A stretch of 64,000 nt of DNA from Sphingobacteriia bacterium 28-36-52 (GTDB taxonomy: Bacteria; Bacteroidota; Bacteroidia; Chitinophagales; Chitinophagaceae). Numbering within the stretch: the stretch's first letter is position 1; each line of letters begins with the position of its first letter. The position numbers were made by a program, and so were the translations under genes. The stretch lies in assembly GCA_002281575.1 (NCBI GenBank), contig NCGN01000003.1, positions 186,001-250,000 on the forward strand, given 5' to 3'. Positions 17,718 through 26,802 of this stretch are shown here, piece after piece. Under the pieces are notes generated by a model that worked only from the letters and a program-made list of their open reading frames with translations, ran no database searches and had not been told where the DNA came from.

Positions 17718-19337
17718 TTAAGCGAGTTGGTATTCGGCCAGATTCATTAAATATTTGATTAGGTCGCGTACTTTATTGCGAACAGTGGTTGTATTGGCTG
17801 TATTACTTGGTGTACTTATATATAAATTCCAAGCATCGGTCCAATAATGATCACTGCTTTGTCCGCTCAACAGAATATCTCTTTTTAATTGCGCCTTTGA
17901 TGCATCGGAAATATCTACCCTAAATAGATGGGCAGTTAATTCGTTTATCAAAACATTCGGATCGGCAGGATTGCTAAGGGTTCTAACGAATGTGAACCCG
18001 TCTATTTGAATTCGTTTTCCACCAAAACTATATCCATTCACAATCATAGTATCGGTAAACTGATTGCGTTTAGGGAGGGTATCGCTATTGATCCATATTT
18101 GATAAAACTGTGGCTCTTGGTAATAGGCTTTCCATCCACTTACATCTGTTGGATCGCCAATATTTTGTTGCATATTACTTGCCCAAGTAACCATATAATT
18201 CCAGTGCGCATAGTTGGTTACAAAATCGGTGGAAGGGGGGAATTGGATGTTAAATTCTCTACACATGCCCACTACTAAATCTACTGGGCTTTTAATTTGA
18301 CATCCACGAGACAGTGTATCAAAAAAATGTTCGCTTTGTAGTAATGCTTGTAGTACTGGTTTTATTTCATAATTATTGTTTCTGAAAATATTGGCAAGCG
18401 GTGTGATAATATTGGTTTCTACCGATGCGTCAATATCATAATAAACAAACCATCTGTAAATGCGTCTGCAAATATATTTAGCTACTTCCTGCACATTAAA
18501 AATCATATTCAACATATCGTCTAGCTCCAAATCTCCAGCTGTAGCACCCGTTCTTCCTGCAATAACAGTGTTATTATAAAAAGAAGAGAAAGCCTTTGGA
18601 TTGGTATCGTGTCTAGTAGCATCAAAATAGGAATTCATAGTGATATTGTTATTCCTCCATCCCGTTAAAACCCTTGCTGCTGCTTTAACATCGGCTTCTG
18701 TATATAATGAGTCTGGGCCCTTGCCACAACAAAATAATTCTTGCAATTCTCTACCATAGTTTTCATCGGGTGCAGTTCTGGTATTGAGTTGTCCATTCAA
18801 ATAAACCAGCATGGCAGAATCTACTGTAACAGCTCTTGTAAGCACTTTAAAATTTCCCAATGCATGGGTTCTTAATAACTGATGGTGCCTATAAACATAT
18901 TGTGCATTACTAATGTCATTAGATTCAGTTGCAAAATGATTGTGCCAAAACAATGTCATTTTTTCTAGTATTGACCGGTCTTGGTTAATCATTAAACCCA
19001 TCCACCATTTTTTGAATGAAGCCCTTCTTTGACTTTGCACCGTTCCATCATTGTTTAAATTGCCAACCCAGGTATTGCCTTGTGCAATAGCAGTATCGGG
19101 GGCAGATGCAGTAGTGGAAGTGGTGTATTCTTTTATAGGAGGAGCTGGGGCTGTAGTTATTGGATTCAGTAATTCATTTAGCACAACCGCTAAGGACTTT
19201 CCGCCAAAATAAGTCAGGTCGTCCTTGCTGGCGCCAAACATTGTTCGCTTAAGTAAATGTTGTAATTCAACCTGGGTAAAACTACCAGAATAGGGCGTTA
19301 AACCTGTAAGGGGTGGTGGGGTAAATGAGTTATCCAT
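17718..19337 (-). CDS. DUF1800 family protein
   Basis: DUF1800 proteins are widespread partners of DUF1501 proteins in Bacteroidota and Planctomycetes; their biochemical role is not known. Seen are the N-terminal HLLKRTMFGAS block, the KWWMGLMINQDRSILEKMTLFWHNHFATES block, the YGRELQELFCCGKG motif, AARVLTGW, and C-terminal LIKYLMNLAEYQ. The start is taken at ATG 19337 (MDNSF); an in-frame ATG at 19394 adds 19 hydrophobic/basic residues and could instead be a signal-like N-terminus. Still longer readings would run into the sigma-factor gene. The stop is directly followed by the DUF1501 coding region, so the two are co-transcribed. Confidence 0.82.
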   Translation of the reverse strand: MDNSFTPPPLTGLTPYSGSFTQVELQHLLKRTMFGASKDDLTYFGGKSLAVVLNELLNPITTAPAPPIKEYTTSTTASAPDTAIAQGNTWVGNLNNDGTVQSQRRASFKKWWMGLMINQDRSILEKMTLFWHNHFATESNDISNAQYVYRHHQLLRTHALGNFKVLTRAVTVDSAMLVYLNGQLNTRTAPDENYGRELQELFCCGKGPDSLYTEADVKAAARVLTGWRNNNITMNSYFDATRHDTNPKAFSSFYNNTVIAGRTGATAGDLELDDMLNMIFNVQEVAKYICRRIYRWFVYYDIDASVETNIITPLANIFRNNNYEIKPVLQALLQSEHFFDTLSRGCQIKSPVDLVVGMCREFNIQFPPSTDFVTNYAHWNYMVTWASNMQQNIGDPTDVSGWKAYYQEPQFYQIWINSDTLPKRNQFTDTMIVNGYSFGGKRIQIDGFTFVRTLSNPADPNVLINELTAHLFRVDISDASKAQLKRDILLSGQSSDHYWTDAWNLYISTPSNTANTTTVRNKVRDLIKYLMNLAEYQLA

Positions 19338-19405
19338 ATGCAGAATTGGTAATCTAATGATGCTAAATAAAGCTTTTATGCAGCTTTTTAACATTAAAAT
19401 TGTCT

Positions 19406-19413
19406 TATATTTA
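19406..19413 (+). promoter_or_regulatory. -7 promoter element of the ECF sigma gene
   Basis: TATATTTA matches TAnnTTTG with one change and lies 18 bp before the ATG at 19432. It sits in the divergent gap between the sigma gene and the DUF1800 gene. Confidence 0.5.
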
Positions 19414-19431
19414 GGGAAATAAAACCCCCAA

Positions 19432-20010
19432 ATGACCGAGCAAACCATTCTGGTAGGCTGTTTAAATAACGATCCCTCCGCACAGCGGGAACTGTACAAT
19501 AGATACAGTCCTAAGATGTTGAGCGTATGTTATAGATTCGGCAATAGCAGAGAAGATGCAGAGGACATGTTGCAAGAAGGCTTTATCAAAATCTTTACGC
19601 AAATACATACATTTCAGAACAAGGGTGCATTTGAAGGTTGGATAAGAAGAATCATTGTTCATACTTGTATTAATTTTCTAAAGAAGAATAAAAAATTCAG
19701 CAACAGTATAGATCTTGACCAGGCCGATTATTTAGAAGTAAAAGAAGAAACCATGCCTTCAGTAATGCAGGCAAGACAAATTATAGAGTGTATTAGACAA
19801 CTGCCTTTAGGATATAGAACAGTTTTGAACTTGTACGCAATGGAAGGGTATAGCCATAAAGAGATTGCTGATATGCTCGATATAGAAGAAAGCACCAGCA
19901 GAAGCCAGTACACTAGAGCAAAAGTGATGTTAGAAGGAATTTTAATTAAGAAAAGAATTATAGAACAACCAAGAGAGCGTTTCAATTGGGCGGCTGCTTT
20001 TAAGAAGTAG
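19432..20010 (+). CDS. RNA polymerase sigma factor, ECF family
   Basis: The 192-residue protein has region 2 (about 10-85; SREDAEDMLQEGFIKIFTQIHTF and the WIRRIIVHTCINFLKK helix) and region 4 (about 115-170; YRTVLNLYAMEGYSHKEIADMLDI and the ESTSRSQYTRAKVML recognition helix). Region 3 is absent, as in all ECF sigmas. The next gene, 10 bp downstream, begins with a short soluble segment and a membrane helix and is the likely anti-sigma partner. The divergent DUF1800-DUF1501 genes and the TonB receptor beyond are candidate targets, but this is only inferred from position. Confidence 0.9.
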   Translation: MTEQTILVGCLNNDPSAQRELYNRYSPKMLSVCYRFGNSREDAEDMLQEGFIKIFTQIHTFQNKGAFEGWIRRIIVHTCINFLKKNKKFSNSIDLDQADYLEVKEETMPSVMQARQIIECIRQLPLGYRTVLNLYAMEGYSHKEIADMLDIEESTSRSQYTRAKVMLEGILIKKRIIEQPRERFNWAAAFKK

Positions 20011-20020
20011 CATTTAGTAT

Positions 20021-21442
20021 ATGGATCGTAAGTATTACCAAGACAACGAATTTGAGCAATTCTTACAAGAAGAGCTGAAGGACCATCGCATGTATCCTGC
20101 AGATGAATCGTGGAATAGTATCCGCACTCAATTGCACGGTAATCCTGCTTGGCCTGCACTTACCGTTATTTCGTTACTGGTAATTGTTAGTTTAACTATT
20201 TCTACTTTATTAATTGCCCCGTCTGCAGATCGTTTCAAATTTGTTGCCACTACCACTAATAAAGTGAGCAAGCCAGCTGTTGAAACTCGCATGCACGCCC
20301 CTGCTCCTAAAGAAGCTTACTATCAAGCAATTGAACCCAATCAAATAACAGAGCAAACCATAACACTGCTAAGAGAGCCTATTGCAACTGTTCCCACTTT
20401 AGCCAATCCTGAATGGCAAATGGCCAATACCACCATTAATGGCAGTACAACTGAAGCAACAATAAATGAAGAACTGATTGCAAATAATGAAGCAAAAAAA
20501 GAAATAGAAGTAAATGAAGAAGTGCTTCCAGTGGCATTAAAATTAAACGCAACAGAAACCATTTCGAGCTCTGCCACTCTCGCTAGCATTGGACAAGTAC
20601 AATTGGCTAAATCTGCAGAAGAAACTTCATTGAGCATTAATTTAAATGATGAAAAACGAACGCAGCCCATTAATAATGCTCTTAGTTTGCCCATCCCTAA
20701 TAAGCGCATAGGATTTCAGTTTTATATAACTCCTTCAACCAGCTATCGCTCTTTGTCTGATGCTCAGGTTAAAGAAATTATACAACCAACTAATATAGCA
20801 GCTGCCCAAAACGTACCATTGGCTTTAAGTTATACAGCCGGAGTAAACGATGTAGTACGTCATCGCCCTGCAATGGGTTTAGAAGTAGGATTGGCAGCAC
20901 TATACAATATCAATTCAAAACTTAAATTTAAAACAGGAATTCAAGTTAATATTCGCCAATACCATATTGAAACTTTTAAGGCCAATACTGGTTTGGCCAC
21001 TGTTTCTTTAATAAATAATGGAAGTGTAGAAAACTTAAACATGTTCTCGAATTACAACAATTCAGGGGGCTATAGGCAAGAACAATTAGACAATAAAAGT
21101 TATCAAGTTGCATTACCTGTAGGTGTTCAGTGGGATATTATTAAAGGGAAACAGTTTGGTATTAGTGCTGAAGCAACAGTACAACCCACTTATTCTTTTA
21201 ACTCAAATGTATTCTTACTTTCTACTGATTTTAAAAACTATGCCGATGGCAATGATTTTGTACGTAGGTGGAACATCAATACCAGTGCGGGTATTCACGT
21301 TAACTTTAAATCGGGCTCCAATCTTTGGCAGGTAGGTCCTCAAATTAGGTACCAACATTTACCTACTTACACCAATCGTTATCCAATTAAAGAGTACTTA
21401 ATGGATTATGGTATTCGCTTGGCCTTTACTAAGCAACGCTAA
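20021..21442 (+). CDS. Membrane protein: anti-sigma-like N-terminus, one TM helix, long linker, barrel-like C-terminus
   Basis: The 473-residue protein starts with a soluble stretch rich in acidic and amide residues (EFEQFLQEELKDHRMYPADESWNSI, residues 8-36) typical of Bacteroidota sigma-linked proteins. A single membrane helix follows (about 47-66). Residues 70-225 are low-complexity and rich in Ala, Glu, Thr and Asn. Residues about 226-473 alternate polar and aromatic residues (RIGFQFYITPSTSYR, LEVGLAALYNINSKLKFKTGIQVNI, WQVGPQIRYQHLPTY) like an outer-membrane barrel. Together with the sigma gene 10 bp upstream, this suggests one polypeptide spanning inner membrane, periplasm and outer membrane. 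Barrel strand count cannot be fixed from sequence alone. Confidence 0.65.
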   Translation: MDRKYYQDNEFEQFLQEELKDHRMYPADESWNSIRTQLHGNPAWPALTVISLLVIVSLTISTLLIAPSADRFKFVATTTNKVSKPAVETRMHAPAPKEAYYQAIEPNQITEQTITLLREPIATVPTLANPEWQMANTTINGSTTEATINEELIANNEAKKEIEVNEEVLPVALKLNATETISSSATLASIGQVQLAKSAEETSLSINLNDEKRTQPINNALSLPIPNKRIGFQFYITPSTSYRSLSDAQVKEIIQPTNIAAAQNVPLALSYTAGVNDVVRHRPAMGLEVGLAALYNINSKLKFKTGIQVNIRQYHIETFKANTGLATVSLINNGSVENLNMFSNYNNSGGYRQEQLDNKSYQVALPVGVQWDIIKGKQFGISAEATVQPTYSFNSNVFLLSTDFKNYADGNDFVRRWNINTSAGIHVNFKSGSNLWQVGPQIRYQHLPTYTNRYPIKEYLMDYGIRLAFTKQR

Positions 21443-21469
21443 TTGCGCTATTTTGGATAGTTTTGTTGT

Positions 21470-22057
21470 ATGACTATTTTTCTTCGTATTGGTTTGCCTT
21501 GTTTTTTCTGTTGTGGAATTGTAGCTTGTAATAACAACAAGACAGCTAATACTTCTGCCAATAAAGTAGCAGCAGACACCGCTCAATTTTATCCAGTTGC
21601 CAATTTTATTGCAGATGAAATGAAATATGTAGACCTACGCAATTTTACTATTGTAGAAAAAAAATCTATTTTAAAAGATACCAGTTCACATGAAATAAGC
21701 AAAGACGATTTTCTATCGGCTGCTTCGGTTATACTACAGCAAGCTCAATGGTTCATGGCCAACAAATATTTATTTAATGAATCCATTTTTCAAGACCTTG
21801 GCACTGAAAGTTATACCATCAATTACAGTAGTACTAAAGCTCCAATAAAAAGCATTGACTTGCTTTTGAACCAGCAAACCAATTTACCCAAAAGATTGTT
21901 TATACGAGTAATTCAACAAGTTGGAGATACTACTATTACCGAACAATACAGCTGGATAGCTAATAAACATTTTGTTATCAGCAGTTCTAAGAGAACACAA
22001 AATGGCTTTAATGAAAGTAATAGCAAGGAAATTAGTTGGAAAAACCAGGAACAATAA
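21470..22057 (+). CDS. Putative lipoprotein of unknown function
   Basis: The 195-residue product starts with a short signal peptide ending in a lipobox (IVAC, lipidated Cys20). The mature part has an Asn/Thr/Lys linker and a mixed alpha/beta domain of about 150 residues (YVDLRNFTIVEKKSIL, YTINYSSTKAPIKSIDLLLNQ, TTITEQYSWIANKHFVIS) that I do not recognise. A -7 box TAGTTTTG at 21458-21465 ends 4 bp before the ATG, so the mRNA may be leaderless. The stop overlaps the uvrC start (TAATG), so uvrC is probably translated from the same message. The exposed C-terminal Glu-Gln-rich end shows no sorting domain. Confidence 0.7.
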   Translation: MTIFLRIGLPCFFCCGIVACNNNKTANTSANKVAADTAQFYPVANFIADEMKYVDLRNFTIVEKKSILKDTSSHEISKDDFLSAASVILQQAQWFMANKYLFNESIFQDLGTESYTINYSSTKAPIKSIDLLLNQQTNLPKRLFIRVIQQVGDTTITEQYSWIANKHFVISSSKRTQNGFNESNSKEISWKNQEQ

Positions 22058-23865
22058 TGACGCAAGAAGCTTTTCAACAAATAGCCCATACCATTCCTTT
22101 ACAACCTGGTATTTATAAATACTTCGATAAAGAGCATACACTTTTGTATGTGGGAAAAGCAAAAAGTTTACGCAAAAGAGTCAGCTCCTATTTTAGTAAA
22201 AGTTTTGTTGGATATAAAACACATGAACTGGTCAAGCGAATTCATCAAATTGAATTCACTATTGTAGATTCTGAACAAGATGCTTTTTTATTAGAGAACG
22301 CTTTAATTAAAGAATACAAGCCAAAGTATAATATTGAATTAAAAGACGACAAAACCTATCCTTATATTGTAGTAAAACGCGAGGCTTTCCCTAGGATATT
22401 TTTAACGCGCAGAAAAATAAATGATGGCTCAGAATACATAGGACCATTTACATCTGCGGGAAAAGTGAGAGAGCTAATTGAATTTGTAAAACAATACATT
22501 CCATTAAGAAGTTGCAAACTCAACTTAAGCAAAGAAAATATTGCAGCAGGAAAATTTAAAGTTTGTTTAGAATACCATTTAGGCAATTGTAAAGGTCCTT
22601 GCGAAGGGCTGCAATCATTAGAAGACTACCAGAATGGTATTCAACAAATGCGCAATATTTTAAAAGGGAACTTAGGCTCGGTGATTGCGCAGTTTAAAGA
22701 AGAAATGCAGCAATATGCTACTGGGCTTGAGTTTGAGAAAGCCGAAATGATTCGAAAAAAGATTGATCATTTAGAAAATTATCAATCTTCATCAGTGGTA
22801 GTAAGCAAGCATTTAAACAATATAGATGTATTTAGTATTGCCAAGGACGACAACAAAGCCTATGTAAACTATTTGATGGTTCAAAATGGAACCATTGTAC
22901 AAACCCACTCTGTACCTATTGAAACTAAATTAGAAGAAACTGAAGAAGAAGTATTGATTTGGGTAATAGGCGAGTTGCGCAACATATTTAATAGCATGGC
23001 AAAAGAACTAATTGTTCCCTTCCCTATTGAATATCCCGACCCCTCTATTATCATTACCATACCCAAGGCAGGTGATAAGAGAAAACTATTAGACCTCTCT
23101 TTAAAAAACGTGGCTTACTATAAAGAAGAGTTGAGAAAGAAAAAAATGTTACGATTGGAGGGCAAAACGGATGATGAGCAAAAAAAGGTATTGTACGAAT
23201 TACAGCATTACTTGCAATTAAATGAAGTGCCACTTCATATAGAATGCTTTGATAACTCTAATTTTCAAGGCGCTTATCCGGTGAGTGCAATGGTTTGCTT
23301 TAAAAACGGTATTCCGGCCAAAAACGACTATCGCAGGTTTAATGTAAAAACGGTTGAAGGCATCAATGATTTTGCTACCATGAAAGAAGTGGTTTATAGG
23401 CGCTATAAACGCTTAAAAGAAGAAGACCTGCCTTTTCCTCAATTAGTAATCATAGATGGCGGAAAAGGGCAATTAAGCGCTGCAATGAACGCTTTTAAAG
23501 AACTAGACTTAGTGGGTGTAACAACGGTGGTTGGCTTGGCCAAAAATGAAGAAGAAATATTTTTTCCGGGAGATTCAGAATCATTTAAACTACCCATGAG
23601 TAGCGACTCTTTAAAATTAGTTAGAAGAATAAGAGATGAAGTGCATCGCTTTGGCATCACATTTCATAGAAACCAACGTTCTAAAGGCACATTTAAAAAT
23701 GAATTGGAACAAGTGCCTGGCATTGGCAAAGCAACTATTGACGAATTATTGCGCAACTTTAAATCAGTCAAAAATGTTAAGCTACAATCGGAACAGGCAT
23801 TGGCAACGGTGGTTGGAGCTAATAGGGCAGCTATTCTGTGCAAGTTTTTTCAGGAGAAAGCATAA
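22057..23865 (+). CDS. uvrC: Excinuclease ABC subunit C
   Basis: UvrC makes both incisions around bulky DNA lesions in nucleotide excision repair. The 602-residue protein has the GIY-YIG nuclease domain (about 15-95; PGIYKYF and LLYVGKAKSLRKRV), a UVR/UvrB-binding segment (about 200-235; FEKAEMIRKKIDHLE), the RNase H-like second nuclease domain (about 375-540; ECFDNSNFQG, VIIDGGKGQL, RDEVHRFGI with the catalytic Asp and His residues) and a C-terminal helix-hairpin-helix region (VPGIGKATIDELLRNFKSV). The ATG at 22057 overlaps the lipoprotein stop by one base and is preferred over an in-frame TTG at 22036, because nothing conserved lies before it. A terminator follows. Confidence 0.96.
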   Translation: MTQEAFQQIAHTIPLQPGIYKYFDKEHTLLYVGKAKSLRKRVSSYFSKSFVGYKTHELVKRIHQIEFTIVDSEQDAFLLENALIKEYKPKYNIELKDDKTYPYIVVKREAFPRIFLTRRKINDGSEYIGPFTSAGKVRELIEFVKQYIPLRSCKLNLSKENIAAGKFKVCLEYHLGNCKGPCEGLQSLEDYQNGIQQMRNILKGNLGSVIAQFKEEMQQYATGLEFEKAEMIRKKIDHLENYQSSSVVVSKHLNNIDVFSIAKDDNKAYVNYLMVQNGTIVQTHSVPIETKLEETEEEVLIWVIGELRNIFNSMAKELIVPFPIEYPDPSIIITIPKAGDKRKLLDLSLKNVAYYKEELRKKKMLRLEGKTDDEQKKVLYELQHYLQLNEVPLHIECFDNSNFQGAYPVSAMVCFKNGIPAKNDYRRFNVKTVEGINDFATMKEVVYRRYKRLKEEDLPFPQLVIIDGGKGQLSAAMNAFKELDLVGVTTVVGLAKNEEEIFFPGDSESFKLPMSSDSLKLVRRIRDEVHRFGITFHRNQRSKGTFKNELEQVPGIGKATIDELLRNFKSVKNVKLQSEQALATVVGANRAAILCKFFQEKA

Positions 23866-23899
23866 AAAAGGGCCAGGATAGAAATCCAGCCCCGTTTTT
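23864..23899 (+). terminator. Terminator-like hairpin after uvrC
   Basis: An A-run, then GGGC-C-A-GGAT at 23870-23879 pairs with ATCC-A-G-CCC at 23884-23892, followed by a T-run at 23895-23899. A single A-A mismatch interrupts the stem. It begins at the uvrC stop. Confidence 0.7.
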
Positions 23900-24000
23900 A
23901 AAATCCAATATCCTATGAAAAACCGAGGTGAAATTACAGTTTCCTCCATAAAATATAAAAAAAACTTTATCCATTTGCTGTGAATAAGATTTTTTAATTC

Positions 24001-24025
24001 AAAAAGGGGCTTCTAGCCCCTTTTT
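24001..24025. terminator. Strong bidirectional terminator between uvrC and gldN
   Basis: AAAAAGGGGC at 24001-24010 is perfectly complementary to GCCCCTTTTT at 24016-24025 with loop TTCTA. The A-run and T-run allow termination in both directions, as needed between converging uvrC and the gld operon. Confidence 0.9.
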
Positions 24026-24051
24026 GTTCAAACAAATGCTATTAAATAAAC

Positions 24052-25206
24052 TTAATAAGCCCACAAATCTTGCTCATAGTTCATGATTTTGGTTTTGATA
24101 TTCTCGCCTTCTAATAATCGGAACAAAGGATCTTTAATAAACGCGCTCAATGATTTATCTCCAGGGTTATTAATGGTACTCTTGATGATATAACTACTGA
24201 AGAAACGACTTTCAAATAATTCTTCCCAAGTCATTCTTGCGGCAATATTCTTTGGATTGTACACATCAAATTTTGTTAGAGAAGCCCTGATATCTGGATA
24301 ATAAACCCAGAATAAAACCCTTGGTAAAGACTTACCAGCAACTACTTGCTTAGCAATAGGGGCAATACCTAAAATACGCGTAAACATCCTGCTGCTTTCT
24401 TTGTCAAAAATGATTTGCTCTTTAATTCGGAAAGTATATACTGAATCAGGACTAAACTTAGGTTTCTTAGTAATAACTTTTTCAACAGCACCAGTAGCAG
24501 GGTCAACCACATCTACTGTATCTAACGCACCACCTACCATAGACATTACTTGAGAAGTAGTGAGTGGTGTAGTAAATCGATCATTGTCTGCTGAAAAAGC
24601 AGTAACACTATCATTTTTAATTGCACTCAATAATAAAGAGAAAAAGCGCTGATCACCATTATCATCTTTACCTGGATACATGAACGATTGATTAATTTTT
24701 TCTCTTGCATCAATCTCTCTCCAAATAAAATGACTAAACACCGCATCGTCTTCGCGTAGGTCTTCGTATTCTAAAGGCTTGCGATCTCTAACTTGTGTTC
24801 TTAGCATAGCATAATTGTTTCTTAACGAAACCTCAGGTTTTGCATCAAAACCACCTTGAACCGTAGTATCAAAACTAAACGTAACAGGTGCAGTAGGATT
24901 AGTGGTAGTAGTAGTCCCTGTTCCTAAGGCAGTATTATTGCTATTTCTATACCTTGATGTTCCAGTAACAGCTTGAGCAGGTACAATAGTAGTGTCGGCA
25001 GCTGGATTAACTTGGTTGATATTATTTTTTGCAGCTGCGTATTTTGAAGTGGGCTTTTTAGCCGTGCTTGCTGCAGGTTTTTTTGCCGCAGGCTTTGTAG
25101 TGGTAGTTGCAGGCTTTTTATATTTAGACTGCGCCATTGCACCCATTGCTACTACCAAGGCAGTAGTCATTAATAATCCTGAATAAACAATCTTTTTCAT
25201 ACGCAC
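24052..25206 (-). CDS. gldN: Gliding motility / T9SS protein GldN (PorN-like)
   Basis: GldN, with GldK, forms the periplasmic ring of the type IX secretion system attached to the outer membrane. The 384-residue product has a signal peptide (end near AMAQ), an unusual Lys/Thr/Ala-rich low-complexity stretch (about 25-60) and the family core (about 140-384): LREDDAVFSHFIWREIDAREKINQ, FRIKEQIIFDKESSRMFTRILGIAP and WVYYPDIR. It is the last gene of gldK-L-M-N, 2 bp after gldM, and a bidirectional terminator follows. The low-complexity N-terminus makes it longer than many homologues; the core is intact. Confidence 0.93.
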   Translation of the reverse strand: MRMKKIVYSGLLMTTALVVAMGAMAQSKYKKPATTTTKPAAKKPAASTAKKPTSKYAAAKNNINQVNPAADTTIVPAQAVTGTSRYRNSNNTALGTGTTTTTNPTAPVTFSFDTTVQGGFDAKPEVSLRNNYAMLRTQVRDRKPLEYEDLREDDAVFSHFIWREIDAREKINQSFMYPGKDDNGDQRFFSLLLSAIKNDSVTAFSADNDRFTTPLTTSQVMSMVGGALDTVDVVDPATGAVEKVITKKPKFSPDSVYTFRIKEQIIFDKESSRMFTRILGIAPIAKQVVAGKSLPRVLFWVYYPDIRASLTKFDVYNPKNIAARMTWEELFESRFFSSYIIKSTINNPGDKSLSAFIKDPLFRLLEGENIKTKIMNYEQDLWAY

Positions 25207-25208
25207 AG

Positions 25209-26750
25209 TTATTGTAGAGTAAATGAAATATTTTGATCCAATAATCTGGTTCCACCGGGACCGTTCACTTTAATTTCGTCAATCACCACGGTTGATCCAG
25301 CTTGACATTTATTTAATAAAGCTTTTGCTTCTGCATTAAAGTAAGCTCCTGCTACTTCGGCAATTCCGAATCCGCTTTCTTCAAAACCTCTTCCTGTACA
25401 AATAAGTGTAAAAGAAACAACTTCATATTTTACACCTTCAAACACGAAGTCTTTTAATTCTGCTGCTACCCCTTTTTGTACCCTAAATACATTTGCAAAA
25501 ATTGGTCCACCTGCTTTACCACCCACTGTTGCCAATGGATTGGGAACACGCTTAATAGGTATAACAATTTTTTGGGTATTCTTACCATCAGTTGCATTCA
25601 CTGTAGCAGAACCTAAAGCTGAAGCAGTAACAATATATTGACCTGGACCCGCTTTACGGAATCCAATTCCAGCTCCATCAATAGATACATTCACTTTCTC
25701 ATCTCCACTTCCACCAGTAACACTTAATGGATTTTCTAAGCCCTGATAAAACACACGGGTTTTATCGGTAGATACTACTAAACCTGAAGGAACGCCAACG
25801 GTATATTTAATTTCTTTGGTAACAGAGGCGGTTGTACCATCAGGCTTAACAAATGAAATGGTCACATTTTTAGAACCACTACCAGAAGGCCTAAATTTGT
25901 ACTCGAATGAGCCATCAGGTGTTGGTGTTGCTGTTGCTCCATCTACAGACACTTTAGGTTGAGAAGCACTATTAAAAGCACCTACACCAGCATTAATAAT
26001 GATTTCTTCGCCCGGCATTACATAGCTGGCATTTGCGTTTGCAATTGCTTGGAACTGGTCGTACACCAATTCTACTTCACCAATTTCTTTGTGACAGTAT
26101 TCTACCGCTTGTGATTCACTGTTCTTAATATCGTTTTGAAACTTGCTCAACATAGTGATACCAGCTACTGTTGGTGTCATATGAAAGAAAGTATAGGCCC
26201 ATTCTTCCTTGTCTTTTTCATTTTTCACTGTAGGTAAACTCAGAGGCAAGTTGGCGCCAATAGCAGTAGCCATTTCAGGATCAATGGCTAATAATTGTTT
26301 TTTAAAGTTATCTAGCTTGTCAAATAATTCTTTACCTTTTCCTTTTCCAGATGGAGGTGCCGATACAAATAAACGAGTAGCCGCATCTAAATCATCTTCT
26401 TTAAAATCTTCTTTACCATCCACCATTTTAAGGCCCGCTTCTCTCTTTAATTCTGCTTTTAAAGATTCAATATAGTTGTACACTTCATCAGAAAGCGATT
26501 TTGCTTTTTGGGCTTTAGGCAACCAAATTTCTGCCTTATCTCTGGTAGTAGGATCTTCAATTTTTTTCTGGAACGATTTAAAAATTTCTGAATTCTTTTT
26601 CTCCGCAACACCTGTAGCCGTCATTAGGCTTTTGTCTACGGTTTTAAAAGCATTCAATATTTCTGAAGAAACGTTCAAAGCAAGCAAAGCCGTTAACACG
26701 AGATACATCATGTTAATCATCTTCTGCCGCGGTTCCTTGGGTAATGACAT
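25209..26750 (-). CDS. gldM: Gliding motility / T9SS motor protein GldM (PorM-like)
   Basis: GldM is the periplasmic shaft of the T9SS motor; its N-terminal helix binds the GldL helices in the inner membrane and its domains reach the GldKN ring. The 513-residue product has the usual length. It starts with the conserved short cytoplasmic tag (LPKEPRQKMINMMYLVLTALLALNV) that contains the single membrane helix (about 14-32). The D1 helical region (about 35-220) and three beta domains (about 225-513) follow, including the final IDEIKVNGPGGTRLLDQNISF. It lies between gldL (52 bp) and gldN (2 bp) and is surely in the same operon. Confidence 0.95.
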   Translation of the reverse strand: MSLPKEPRQKMINMMYLVLTALLALNVSSEILNAFKTVDKSLMTATGVAEKKNSEIFKSFQKKIEDPTTRDKAEIWLPKAQKAKSLSDEVYNYIESLKAELKREAGLKMVDGKEDFKEDDLDAATRLFVSAPPSGKGKGKELFDKLDNFKKQLLAIDPEMATAIGANLPLSLPTVKNEKDKEEWAYTFFHMTPTVAGITMLSKFQNDIKNSESQAVEYCHKEIGEVELVYDQFQAIANANASYVMPGEEIIINAGVGAFNSASQPKVSVDGATATPTPDGSFEYKFRPSGSGSKNVTISFVKPDGTTASVTKEIKYTVGVPSGLVVSTDKTRVFYQGLENPLSVTGGSGDEKVNVSIDGAGIGFRKAGPGQYIVTASALGSATVNATDGKNTQKIVIPIKRVPNPLATVGGKAGGPIFANVFRVQKGVAAELKDFVFEGVKYEVVSFTLICTGRGFEESGFGIAEVAGAYFNAEAKALLNKCQAGSTVVIDEIKVNGPGGTRLLDQNISFTLQ

Positions 26751-26802
26751 ACTATCTTTTGTTTATCTAAATACGTTTGATCAATTCAGTTTCTTATTCA
26801 GC

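Noticed and set aside
22036..22056. TTG start adding seven residues to UvrC
   Set aside because: The added residues are not part of the GIY-YIG domain, and the ATG at 22057 overlaps the preceding stop in a typical TAATG coupling site.
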